Source: Clostridia bacterium (GTDB taxonomy: Bacteria > Bacillota_A > Clostridia > Oscillospirales > Butyricicoccaceae). Taken from it: DNA of 7,072 bases. A program made the position numbers and the translations under genes. Positions 1 to 7,072 of the stretch are shown in pieces. How positions within the stretch are numbered: position 1 is the stretch's first letter; every line of letters begins with the position of its first letter. Under the pieces are notes generated by a model. That model ran no database searches. It was not told where the DNA came from and saw nothing but the letters and a program-made list of their open reading frames with translations. The stretch is taken from assembly GCA_017548175.1 (NCBI GenBank), contig JAFYMZ010000054.1, positions 1-7,072 on the forward strand. Reading direction: 5' to 3'.

Positions 1-2182
1 ACTCTTCGGGATCGGTACGCTTACCGTAACCCAGTTCGGTAACGGTGATCAGCAGGGCATCGGGCTGCTGCAGCGCAGCGCCGATGACAGCGTCATCTTC
101 GCCTACGCGGATGCCACGAACACCGGCAGCCTCACGACCCATGACACGCACTTCGCTTTCATGGAAACGGATCGCGCTGCCCTTCTTGGTGGCCAGAATG
201 ATATGATCCTCGCCACTGGTCAGGCAAACATTCACCAATTCGTCGCCTTCGTCCAGCGAGATGGCACGCAGACCGGACTTTCTGCCGGTGTTGATACTCT
301 CCAGCGTGACGCGCTTGACGGTACCGTTCTTGGTGGCAAAGAAGACAAAGGCGCTTGCGGGCTTCACATCGTGCAGGTGCAGCATGGTAGTGACCTTTTC
401 GTCAGCATTCAGCTGCAGCAGGTTGACCACGTTCATACCCTTGGCGGTACGGCCGCTTTCGGGCACCTGATAGCCCTTCAGGCGGTACACGCGGCCCAGA
501 CTGGTGAAGAACAGGATCTGGTCGTGGGTGCTGGCAGTAAAGATGGTATCCACCACGTCTTCTTCCCGGGTGGTCATACCGGTAACGCCGCGACCGCCGC
601 GCCGCTGGGTGCGGTAGGTGCTGGCGGGCACGCGCTTGATGTAACCCATACGGGTCAGGGTATAGACGCAGTCCTCTTCCTCGATGAGATCCTCGATGTC
701 GATCTCATTTTCCATATGCGAGATCTGGGTGCGGCGGTCGTCGCCGTACTTGGCCTTGATCTCCTGCAGCTCCTCCTTGACGATGGCGCGGACGCGCTCG
801 GGCTTGGCCAGAATATCCAGATAATCGGCGATCTTGGCGTGCAGGATGTTCAGTTCGTTCTCGATCTTCTCCTGCTCCAGACCCTGCAGACGGCGCAGCT
901 GCATTTCCAGAATGGCCTGCGCCTGGATCTCGCTGATGTCAAAGCGCTCCATCAGGCGCTCTTTGGCGTTGTCGTAACTGGTGCGGATGATGTGGATGAC
1001 CTCGTCGATGTTGGCGCAGGCGATGGCCAGACCCTCCAAAATGTGGGCGCGCTCCTGTGCCTTGCGCAGGTCGTAGCGGGTGCGGCGCTCCACCACGTCG
1101 ATCTGGTGCTTCAGATAATGATCCAGCATCTCGCGCAGGTTCATGATCTTGGGCTTGCCGTCGGCCAGTGCCAGCATAATGGCGCCAAAGGTCTCCTGCA
1201 GCTGGGTGTACTGGTACAGCTGATTCAGCACCACCTGGGGGTTCACGTCACGGCGCAGTTCCACCACCACGCGCATACCGGTACGGTCGGACTCGTCACG
1301 CAGGTCGGTGATGCCTTCCACGCGCTTGTCCTTGTGCAGGTCGGCGATGGACTCTACCAGACGGGCCTTGTTGACCATATAGGGGATCTCGGTGATGACG
1401 ATGCGGAAACGGCCGTCCTTCCACTCCTCGATCTCGGCCTTACTGCGGACGATGATCTTGCCGCGGCCGGTGGCATAGGCAGCGCGGATGCCGCTGCGGC
1501 CCATGATGACACCGCCGGTGGGGAAGTCGGGACCCTTGATAAAGCGGGTCAGATCCTCCAGCTGGGCCTCGGGATTGTCGATGATCAGGCAGCAGGCATC
1601 CACCAGTTCGCCCAGATTGTGGGGCGGAATGTTGGTTGCCATACCCACGGCGATACCCTGACTGCCGTTGGCCAGCAGATTGGGGAAACGGGAAGGCACC
1701 ACGTCGGGTTCCTTCAGCTTATCGTCAAAGTTGGGGGAGAAATCGACGGTCTCCTTGTCGATGTCCTCCATCATCTTGTCACTCAGCTTGGCCAGACGGG
1801 CCTCGGTATAACGGTAAGCAGCCGGGGGGTCGCCGTCGATGCTGCCGAAGTTACCCTGTCCGTCGATGAGGGGATAGCGCAGAGAAAAACCCTGTGCCAT
1901 ACGCACCATGGCGTCGTATACGCTGGCGTCACCGTGGGGATGGTAACGGCCCAGCACGTTACCCACGGTGGTGGCCGACTTGCGGAAGGGCTTGTCAACG
2001 GTCAGACCGTCCTCGTGCATGGCGTACAGGATGCGGCGGTGGACCGGCTTCAAGCCGTCGCGCACATCGGGCAGCGCACGGGCAACGATAACGCTCATGG
2101 CATAAGAAATGAAGGATTTCTTCATCTCCCGTTCCAGATCTACCGGGACGATTTTTTGATTTTCATAGCGAAGATCGCTCAT
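1..2182 (-). CDS. gyrA: DNA gyrase subunit A, 3' end cut by the window edge
   Basis: GyrA is the DNA-cleaving and DNA-wrapping subunit of gyrase, which introduces negative supercoils using ATP hydrolysed by GyrB. 727 codons are visible of the roughly 800-850 usual. The ATG at 2182 is preceded by AGGTGA seven bases upstream, and the N-terminus ([17 protein letters not shown]) fits the family. Visible in order: winged-helix/tower part of the breakage-reunion domain, [10 protein letters not shown] (about 42-51), quinolone-determining stretch [10 protein letters not shown] (81-90), [19 protein letters not shown] (about 100-118), catalytic Tyr125 in YRYTEARL, and the gyrase-specific GyrA box QRRGGRG at 526-532, which argues for GyrA and not ParC. 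Beta-pinwheel blades follow up to [10 protein letters not shown] at the edge. No frameshift was seen. The residue equivalent to E. coli Ser83 is Ala86, while the Asp87 equivalent (Asp90) is kept. It is separated from gyrB by two accessory genes and a repeat, so it probably has its own promoter. Confidence 0.98.
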   Translation of the reverse strand, partial: MSDLRYENQKIVPVDLEREMKKSFISYAMSVIVARALPDVRDGLKPVHRRILYAMHEDGLTVDKPFRKSATTVGNVLGRYHPHGDASVYDAMVRMAQGFSLRYPLIDGQGNFGSIDGDPPAAYRYTEARLAKLSDKMMEDIDKETVDFSPNFDDKLKEPDVVPSRFPNLLANGSQGIAVGMATNIPPHNLGELVDACCLIIDNPEAQLEDLTRFIKGPDFPTGGVIMGRSGIRAAYATGRGKIIVRSKAEIEEWKDGRFRIVITEIPYMVNKARLVESIADLHKDKRVEGITDLRDESDRTGMRVVVELRRDVNPQVVLNQLYQYTQLQETFGAIMLALADGKPKIMNLREMLDHYLKHQIDVVERRTRYDLRKAQERAHILEGLAIACANIDEVIHIIRTSYDNAKERLMERFDISEIQAQAILEMQLRRLQGLEQEKIENELNILHAKIADYLDILAKPERVRAIVKEELQEIKAKYGDDRRTQISHMENEIDIEDLIEEEDCVYTLTRMGYIKRVPASTYRTQRRGGRGVTGMTTREEDVVDTIFTASTHDQILFFTSLGRVYRLKGYQVPESGRTAKGMNVVNLLQLNADEKVTTMLHLHDVKPASAFVFFATKNGTVKRVTLESINTGRKSGLRAISLDEGDELVNVCLTSGEDHIILATKKGSAIRFHESEVRVMGREAAGVRGIRVGEDDAVIGAALQQPDALLITVTELGYGKRTDPEE

Positions 2183-2265
2183 TTTATCATCACCTGCTTA
2201 TACTTTCGGTATAATTATTATGTAATATTGCGATTAGTTTTGATTTAATACTGTTTCGAAGGGAT
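2183..2265 (-). promoter_or_regulatory. AT-rich gyrA leader with ribosome binding site and small hairpin
   Basis: This AT-rich stretch lies between the gyrA start and the palindromic repeat and is the likeliest site of a gyrA promoter. The Shine-Dalgarno sequence AGGTGA occupies 2195-2190 on the minus strand. Immediately upstream, TTATAC (2198-2203) and GTATAA (2209-2214) form a 6-bp inverted repeat with a 5-base loop, placed where it could act as an operator or leader hairpin. I could not find a convincing -35/-10 pair on the minus strand; a TATAAT at 2210-2215 is on the plus strand and lacks a good -35. The promoter assignment is therefore positional inference only. Confidence 0.4.
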
Positions 2266-2382
2266 ACAATCCCTCCACCACCTGCGGTGGTCCCCCTCCC
2301 CTTGCACAGGGGAGGCTAAATGCGTAGGCAGGCTCCCTTGTGTAAAGGGAGCTGTCAGCCCTTGGGCTGACTGAGGGATTGT
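2266..2382. repeat. 117-bp dispersed palindromic repeat with 10-bp inverted ends
   Basis: The ends ACAATCCCTC (2266-2275) and GAGGGATTGT (2373-2382) are perfect inverted repeats. Between them are four hairpins: ACCACC/GGTGGT (2277-2282 with 2286-2291), an 8-bp stem CCTCCCCT/AGGGGAGG (2295-2302 with 2308-2315), an 8-bp stem GCTCCCTT/AAGGGAGC (2332-2339 with 2345-2352) and an 8-bp stem GTCAGCCC/GGGCTGAC (2354-2361 with 2364-2371, two-base loop). It codes for no transposase, so it is a MITE/REP-like non-autonomous repeat. Its first 31 nt after the edge (2270-2300) recur in inverted orientation at 5574-5604. It overlaps the 3' end of the DUF559 gene and could end the gyrB-side transcript, although no U-tract follows the hairpins on the minus strand. 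Confidence 0.85.
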
Positions 2383-2741
2383 TTGACGGCCAGATCAATC
2401 ATCTGACACACACCCTCAAAATTATTGTTTACATCGTAATTGGAAATCCGGATCACCGAAAGGCCAAATTGCTGCAAATACACGGTTCTTCGAAAATCTT
2501 CTTCCTGTGCCTGCGCTTCATAATGATGGGAACCATCCAGTTCCACCACGATGTTTGCCTGCGCACAGTAAAAATCTACGATATATTGTCCCATCACCTT
2601 TTGCCGCAGAAACTTTGGGGTATATCCGCGCAAAAAATCATACCACAGATGCTTTTCTTCTTTGGTCATTTGCTTGCGCAGTTGTCTGGCCAAAGGGACA
2701 AGACGAGGGTTGTATTTTCGTTCCATCGTAATTACGACCAT
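2355..2741 (-). CDS. DUF559 domain protein (Vsr/PD-(D/E)XK endonuclease-like fold)
   Basis: This 128-residue protein matches the DUF559 pattern: MTKEEKHLWYDFLR (25-38), KFLRQKVMGQYIVDFYC (43-59), VVELDGSHHYE (65-75) and a C-terminal VIRISNYDVNNNFEG (about 97-110). The family is related to very-short-patch-repair (Vsr) endonucleases; Asp56, Glu67, Asp69 and His72/73 are the likely active-site region. Its biological role is not established. The ATG at 2741 overlaps the upstream stop codon by 10 bp, consistent with translational coupling; an in-frame ATG at 2726 (MERKYNPRL) is an equally plausible start that matches the usual family N-terminus, and neither has a strong Shine-Dalgarno. The last eight residues (QSLSQPKG) and the TGA lie inside the palindromic repeat. 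GC over 2401-2700 is 132/300 (44%) by hand count, far below gyrA. This points to horizontal acquisition. Confidence 0.85.
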   Translation of the reverse strand: MVVITMERKYNPRLVPLARQLRKQMTKEEKHLWYDFLRGYTPKFLRQKVMGQYIVDFYCAQANIVVELDGSHHYEAQAQEEDFRRTVYLQQFGLSVIRISNYDVNNNFEGVCQMIDLAVKQSLSQPKG

Positions 2742-3256
2742 TTTCCGGCGCAGATCTTGCGGCTTTCCTTGAAAAACCGGTTCTCGTCGTAGATGGCACT
2801 GCTGCGGCCGTGGGCGCTGCCGGAAGCGGCGTTGCCCTCGCCGGTGCTGCAGCCGCAGCCGTTGGAGGTGTACTGCACGTCCATCAGGTTGCTGGTGTCA
2901 TAGGTGGTGCTGGCGCGCTCGAACTTATCCCGCTGGGTCACTTTTTTGCGCATCAGGGGACTGTTTTTGCCCGAAGCCGAGCGGTACTCCGATTTCTGCG
3001 GCTGGGACGGGTGGCTTTGCCGCGCCTGTTGGGCGCTGACCCGGCCGGGGTCATTGGAGGGGAACACCGCACGGGTGCCCTGCCGCTTCACCTGCGAAAA
3101 GGCACTGCCGGCGCCGGACTGTGCGGTCTGCCGGACGGTCTGTACGAAGGTCATCACAGGATCTTCCCGTTGGGCTTGTGCCTGCTGGGTCTTCTTTTTC
3201 TTACTGTTGCTTCCAAAGAGAGAAAAAATGATGATCAAGAAAATGATTATTTCCAT
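2732..3256 (-). CDS. Unrecognised 174-residue protein with N-terminal membrane segment
   Basis: I do not recognise this family. The ATG at 3256 has a strong ribosome binding site (AAAGGAGGG, 3270-3262) five bases upstream, so it is very likely translated. Residues 2-14 (EIIIFLIIIFSLF) form one short hydrophobic segment followed by a basic stop SNSKKKK, suggesting a membrane-anchored protein with the rest in the cytoplasm. The remainder is polar, rich in Gln, Ser and Arg and looks mostly disordered, with a more ordered-looking tail containing RKKVTQRDKFERASTTYDTS (103-122), a GCGCSTGEGN stretch (133-142, Cys134 and Cys136) and a third Cys at 169. It begins 33 bp after gyrB and overlaps the DUF559 start by 10 bp, so the three genes are probably one transcript. 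Its codons are in the same GC-rich register as gyrB, unlike the DUF559 gene. No function is proposed. Confidence 0.8.
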   Translation of the reverse strand: MEIIIFLIIIFSLFGSNSKKKKTQQAQAQREDPVMTFVQTVRQTAQSGAGSAFSQVKRQGTRAVFPSNDPGRVSAQQARQSHPSQPQKSEYRSASGKNSPLMRKKVTQRDKFERASTTYDTSNLMDVQYTSNGCGCSTGEGNAASGSAHGRSSAIYDENRFFKESRKICAGKWS

Positions 3257-3289
3257 AAAAACCCTCCTTTTCTTGATGTGTCGGTTCCG

Positions 3290-5308
<2,019 letters not shown>

Positions 5309-5373
5309 GCGCGGGGTTACGGAATGGGCAAGCCCATTCCCTACATTACGCGGAATGACCCGGTGGGTCACCT
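5309..5373. repeat. Palindromic repeat, gyrB-proximal unit
   Basis: The core is a perfect 9-bp stem, GGAATGGGC (5321-5329) and GCCCATTCC (5332-5340), with a two-base AA loop. A second dyad TGACCC/GGGTCA (5356-5361 with 5365-5370, loop GGT) follows. It has no coding sense. The style resembles intergenic repeats common in Ruminococcaceae genomes, but whether this exact unit is multicopy in the genome cannot be seen here. The outer limits given are approximate, since no inverted terminal repeats delimit it. Confidence 0.65.
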
Positions 5374-5383
5374 GAACTGTTGC

Positions 5384-5541
5384 GTCATCCTGAGCGGAGG
5401 ACGAAGTCCGCAGTCGAACCCGGAGGGCGCGGCACAGCCGCGGGATCTGCCGAAAATTGCGGGCAAATCCCGCCGGAGATCCCACCGTCTGCGACGGTGC
5501 TGCTGCGCAGTTCGACTCCGCTACGCTGCGCTCAGGATGAC
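5384..5541. repeat. 158-bp MITE/REP-like element with 13-bp inverted ends
   Basis: Perfect inverted ends GTCATCCTGAGCG (5384-5396) and CGCTCAGGATGAC (5529-5541) enclose nested dyads: AGTCGAAC/GTTCGACT (5412-5419 with 5510-5517), GGGATCT/AGATCCC (5442-5448 with 5477-5483), GCGGG/CCCGC (5459-5463 with 5469-5473) and ACCGTC/GACGGT (5484-5489 with 5493-5498). The whole can fold as one long interrupted cruciform or RNA stem. There is no transposase and no obvious target duplication directly at the ends. The end sequence resembles the TCATCCTGAGCG-type repeats seen in many bacterial genomes; that resemblance is from memory. Open frames across it are by-products of the repeat. Confidence 0.8.
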
Positions 5542-5560
5542 CCGGCGGTCACCTTCTTTG

Positions 5561-5606
5561 CCTCCCTCTTTGAGGGAGGGGGACCACCGCAGGTGGTGGA
5601 GGGAGT
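5561..5606. repeat. Partial second copy of the gyrA-side palindromic repeat, inverted
   Basis: Positions 5574-5604, read on the minus strand, are identical over 31 nt to 2270-2300 on the plus strand, including the ACCACC/GGTGGT hairpin (5583-5588 with 5592-5597). Next to it is an 8-bp stem CCTCCCTC/GAGGGAGG (5561-5568 with 5572-5579, loop TTT), which corresponds in position but not in exact sequence to the CCTCCCCT hairpin of the other copy. The two remaining hairpins and the far inverted end of the 117-bp version are absent, so this is a truncated or shorter variant. It sits 15 bp beyond the remB stop codon and could affect the end of that transcript. Confidence 0.8.
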
Positions 5607-5621
5607 CAAAACGATTGAATC

Positions 5622-5894
5622 TTATTCCATACTCAGCCAACTGCCCTCTTCCTGGGCGCGCTTCAGCAGGGTCTTGCTGGAAATCTGCGAGATGTACACC
5701 ACCGTTTCGCCGTGTTCCCGGCAAACGATGGCAGATTTGGGAATATCGTCGGTGATCACCTGTACCTTGCCTTCCTTTTCGGCGGCAGACAGGTAAGCAC
5801 GGGTATGCTTGCTCCAAGTGGCGGTGTCCATGTCGAACACCATAATGATATGTTCACTGTTGACGGCCACATCGCGGCCAAGGTGCAAAAACAC
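5622..5894 (-). CDS. remB: DUF370 family regulator, RemB/YaaB-like
   Basis: This protein of 90 residues (from the chosen start) belongs to DUF370. In Bacillus subtilis, RemB (YaaB) is encoded between recF and gyrB, exactly as here, and is linked to extracellular matrix gene regulation; its molecular role in clostridia is not established. Visible family traits are the N-terminal strand FLHLGRDVAV, HIIMVFDMDTATWS, IPKSAIVC, VVYISQISSKTLLKRAQ and a short tail. The open frame extends to another GTG at 5900, but the ribosome binding site AAGGAGG ends at 5902, only one base from that codon. The GTG at 5894 is at normal distance and gives MFLHLGRD, matching the B. subtilis start MYIHLGDD. The gene follows the recF stop by 20 bp, so the two are likely co-transcribed. 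Confidence 0.88.
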   Translation of the reverse strand: MFLHLGRDVAVNSEHIIMVFDMDTATWSKHTRAYLSAAEKEGKVQVITDDIPKSAIVCREHGETVVYISQISSKTLLKRAQEEGSWLSME

Positions 5895-5901
5895 AGACAC
5901 C

Positions 5902-5908
5902 CCTCCTT
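5902..5908 (-). promoter_or_regulatory. Ribosome binding site that decides the remB start
   Basis: AAGGAGG on the minus strand is a near-perfect anti-16S match. It leaves one base before GTG at 5900 but seven before GTG at 5894, so the downstream GTG is the better start. It lies in the 20-bp gap after the recF stop codon. Confidence 0.75.
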
Positions 5909-5914
5909 TTTTTG

Positions 5915-6988
5915 TTATAACCGGATCACGTTGGCCTTGCCAAAGGCGGTCTCTCCCTCGCAGCAGGTGATGATGCTCTGTCCGCCCATGGCGTGCTGGG
6001 CCACAAAGGCCTGCCGCGCGCCGTCCAGCTCGCTGAGCACGTCATCCAGCAGCAGCACGGGGTATTCCCCGCTGTCCCGCCGCAGCAGTTCCCGCAGGCC
6101 GAACTTCAGGCTCAGGGCCGCCGAGCGGGTCTGTCCCTGACTGGCGTAGGCTTTGGCATCCCGTCCGTTGATGGTCAAGGGCATATCGTCCTTATGAATG
6201 CCCGACAGACACTGCATGGTGGCTTCCTCCGCCTTGCGGTGGGCTTCCATATGCTCCATCAGCCAGCCGAAGATCTGTTCTTCCGGCGCAAAGGGGTCTT
6301 GCACGGTCTTTACCGTCTGATACCCCACCTGCAATTCTTCTTTTCCGCCGGAGATCTCGCCGTGCATCACGGCGGCTTCCCTGTTCAGCGAGTCCAAAAA
6401 CCGCGCCCGATAAGAAAGCAGCGCCGCACCGTAGCGGCAAAGCTGCAGGTCGTACTCGGGCAGCAGCGCCAAGGCAGCTGCGCGGTTCTCTTCCGTTTTC
6501 AGCAGTTTGCTCTTGCTGTCCAGAAGCTTCTGATACCGGGTCAGCAGTTCGCCGTACCGGGGCCGCAGCTGACACAGGGCATCGTCCACGAAATCCCGCC
6601 GGCCGGAAGCGCCGCCCTTGACGATGTGCAGATCCTCGGGAGAAAACAGCACGCAGCGCAGATGCTCGGCCAGATCATACTGCCGCTTGATCTTCACGCC
6701 GTTGACAGAGGCATTGGTGCGCCCGCCTGCGGGCAGCTCCATCCGCAGCTCCTTTTCCCGGCCGCCGGAATGAACGCCGGCGGACAAAAAGGCCGCAGGG
6801 GCATCCCAATGCACCAGCTCGCTTTTCTTGGCGGCACGCCAGCTTCTGCCGCCGGTCAGCAGCAAAATGGCCTCCAGCAGGTTGGTTTTCCCCTTGCCGT
6901 TGTCGCCGAAAATAATGTTGCTGTCGGGCATAAATTCAAACTTGCCTTGCCGGTAGCTGCGAAAATCCCGCAGGCTCAGGCTTTGCAA
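5915..6988 (-). CDS. recF: DNA replication and repair protein RecF
   Basis: RecF is an SMC/ABC-like ATPase that acts with RecO and RecR to load RecA on gapped DNA at stalled forks. The 357 residues (from TTG at 6988) are normal length. Visible motifs: RDFRSY near the N-terminus, Walker A GDNGKGKTN (28-36, Lys34), FSPEDLHIVKGGASGRRDFVD (115-134), the GIHKDDM motif (263-269), ABC signature SQGQTRSAALSLKF (283-296), Walker B LLLDDVLSELD (312-322), and the C-terminal ITCCE. No ATG is available at the right place. TTG at 6988 lies two bases after the S4 gene stop. The in-frame CTG at 6994 overlaps that stop (CTGA) and would give MILQSLSLRDFRSY, matching the N-terminal length of B. subtilis and E. 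coli RecF. Neither has a recognisable Shine-Dalgarno, so translation is probably coupled to the upstream gene. Confidence 0.97.
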   Translation of the reverse strand: MQSLSLRDFRSYRQGKFEFMPDSNIIFGDNGKGKTNLLEAILLLTGGRSWRAAKKSELVHWDAPAAFLSAGVHSGGREKELRMELPAGGRTNASVNGVKIKRQYDLAEHLRCVLFSPEDLHIVKGGASGRRDFVDDALCQLRPRYGELLTRYQKLLDSKSKLLKTEENRAAALALLPEYDLQLCRYGAALLSYRARFLDSLNREAAVMHGEISGGKEELQVGYQTVKTVQDPFAPEEQIFGWLMEHMEAHRKAEEATMQCLSGIHKDDMPLTINGRDAKAYASQGQTRSAALSLKFGLRELLRRDSGEYPVLLLDDVLSELDGARQAFVAQHAMGGQSIITCCEGETAFGKANVIRL

Positions 6989-6990
6989 AA

Positions 6991-7072
6991 TCAGTCTGCT
7001 TCTACGGAAACGGTGACGCCGCCCAAGGTGACGGTATCACCGGGACGGATCTTCTTGCCGCGCATGGTGCAC
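6991..7072 (-). CDS. yaaA: S4-domain RNA-binding protein, C-terminal 26 residues only
   Basis: Only the end of this gene is present: CTMRGKKIRPGDTVTLGG followed by VTVSVEAD and TGA at 6993-6991. The motif RGKKIRPGDTV is the closing part of an S4 RNA-binding domain, and the position directly before recF fits the small S4 protein (YaaA in B. subtilis, also called RlbA) found between dnaN and recF in Firmicutes. It is thought to bind RNA or ribosomal particles. The stop codon is two bases from the recF TTG, indicating a coupled operon. The family call relies on a short fragment plus gene order. Confidence 0.8.
   Translation of the reverse strand, partial: CTMRGKKIRPGDTVTLGGVTVSVEAD

Noticed and set aside
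161..2248. 695-codon open frame on the plus strand opposite gyrA
   Set aside because: Its codons are in exact register with the antisense gyrA codons; it stays open because this GC-rich gene avoids TTA, CTA and TCA. The protein is low-complexity (G, A, L, H, Q, V) with no recognisable domain.
2295..2371. Rho-independent terminator for the gyrB-DUF559 transcript
   Set aside because: Stable hairpins are present but none is followed by a U-tract on the minus strand, so they are listed only as repeat structure.
2379..2792. 137-codon plus-strand frame opposite the DUF559 gene
   Set aside because: Antisense shadow; the DUF559 motifs are clear on the minus strand.
5309..5606. CRISPR array or attachment site
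   Set aside because: The repeat units differ from each other, there are no regular spacers, and no integrase or tRNA gene is nearby.

Overview
The window is a stretch of a Firmicutes (Clostridia) chromosome close to the replication origin, with every gene on the minus strand. Reading in the direction of transcription (high to low coordinates) the order is: the 3' end of a small S4-domain RNA-binding protein (YaaA/RlbA-like), recF, a DUF370 gene (remB/yaaB family), a 412-bp gap filled with palindromic repeats, gyrB, a 174-residue unrecognised protein with an N-terminal membrane segment, a DUF559 endonuclease-fold protein, a second palindromic repeat, and gyrA, which runs off the left edge. The order S4 - recF - remB - gyrB - gyrA is the classical dnaA/dnaN-proximal order of Firmicutes, so dnaN and dnaA probably lie just beyond the right edge. 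The high-GC coding style (about 60-65% in hand-counted gyrA lines), the GyrA and GyrB sequence style, and the dispersed palindromic repeats suggest an Oscillospiraceae/Ruminococcaceae gut clostridium of the Faecalibacterium/Gemmiger/Subdoligranulum kind. This assignment is an inference from style, not a database match.

Region 1-2182 holds gyrA (727 codons, lacking only the C-terminal end). Region 2183-2382 is its AT-rich leader plus a 117-bp repeat bounded by 10-bp inverted ends. Region 2355-3256 holds two accessory genes between gyrB and gyrA. They overlap each other by 10 bp, and the downstream one (DUF559) takes its last eight codons and stop codon from the repeat. Region 3290-5209 is a complete gyrB. 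Region 5210-5621 has no gene: it contains the gyrB ribosome binding site, an AT-rich leader and three adjacent palindromic repeats, one of which shares a 31-nt core with the repeat next to gyrA in inverted orientation. Region 5622-7072 is the tight remB - recF - S4 group.

The core genes form a replication and repair maintenance set: gyrase (GyrA2GyrB2) removes positive supercoils ahead of forks, RecF helps load RecA at gaps, and the S4 and RemB proteins are small regulators that travel with this locus. I see no phage, CRISPR, toxin-antitoxin or biosynthetic system. The unusual parts are the two extra genes inside the gyrase locus, the low GC of the DUF559 gene, its repeat-derived C-terminus, the repeat cluster upstream of gyrB, two substitutions at quinolone-contact positions of gyrase, and non-standard start codons of recF and remB.
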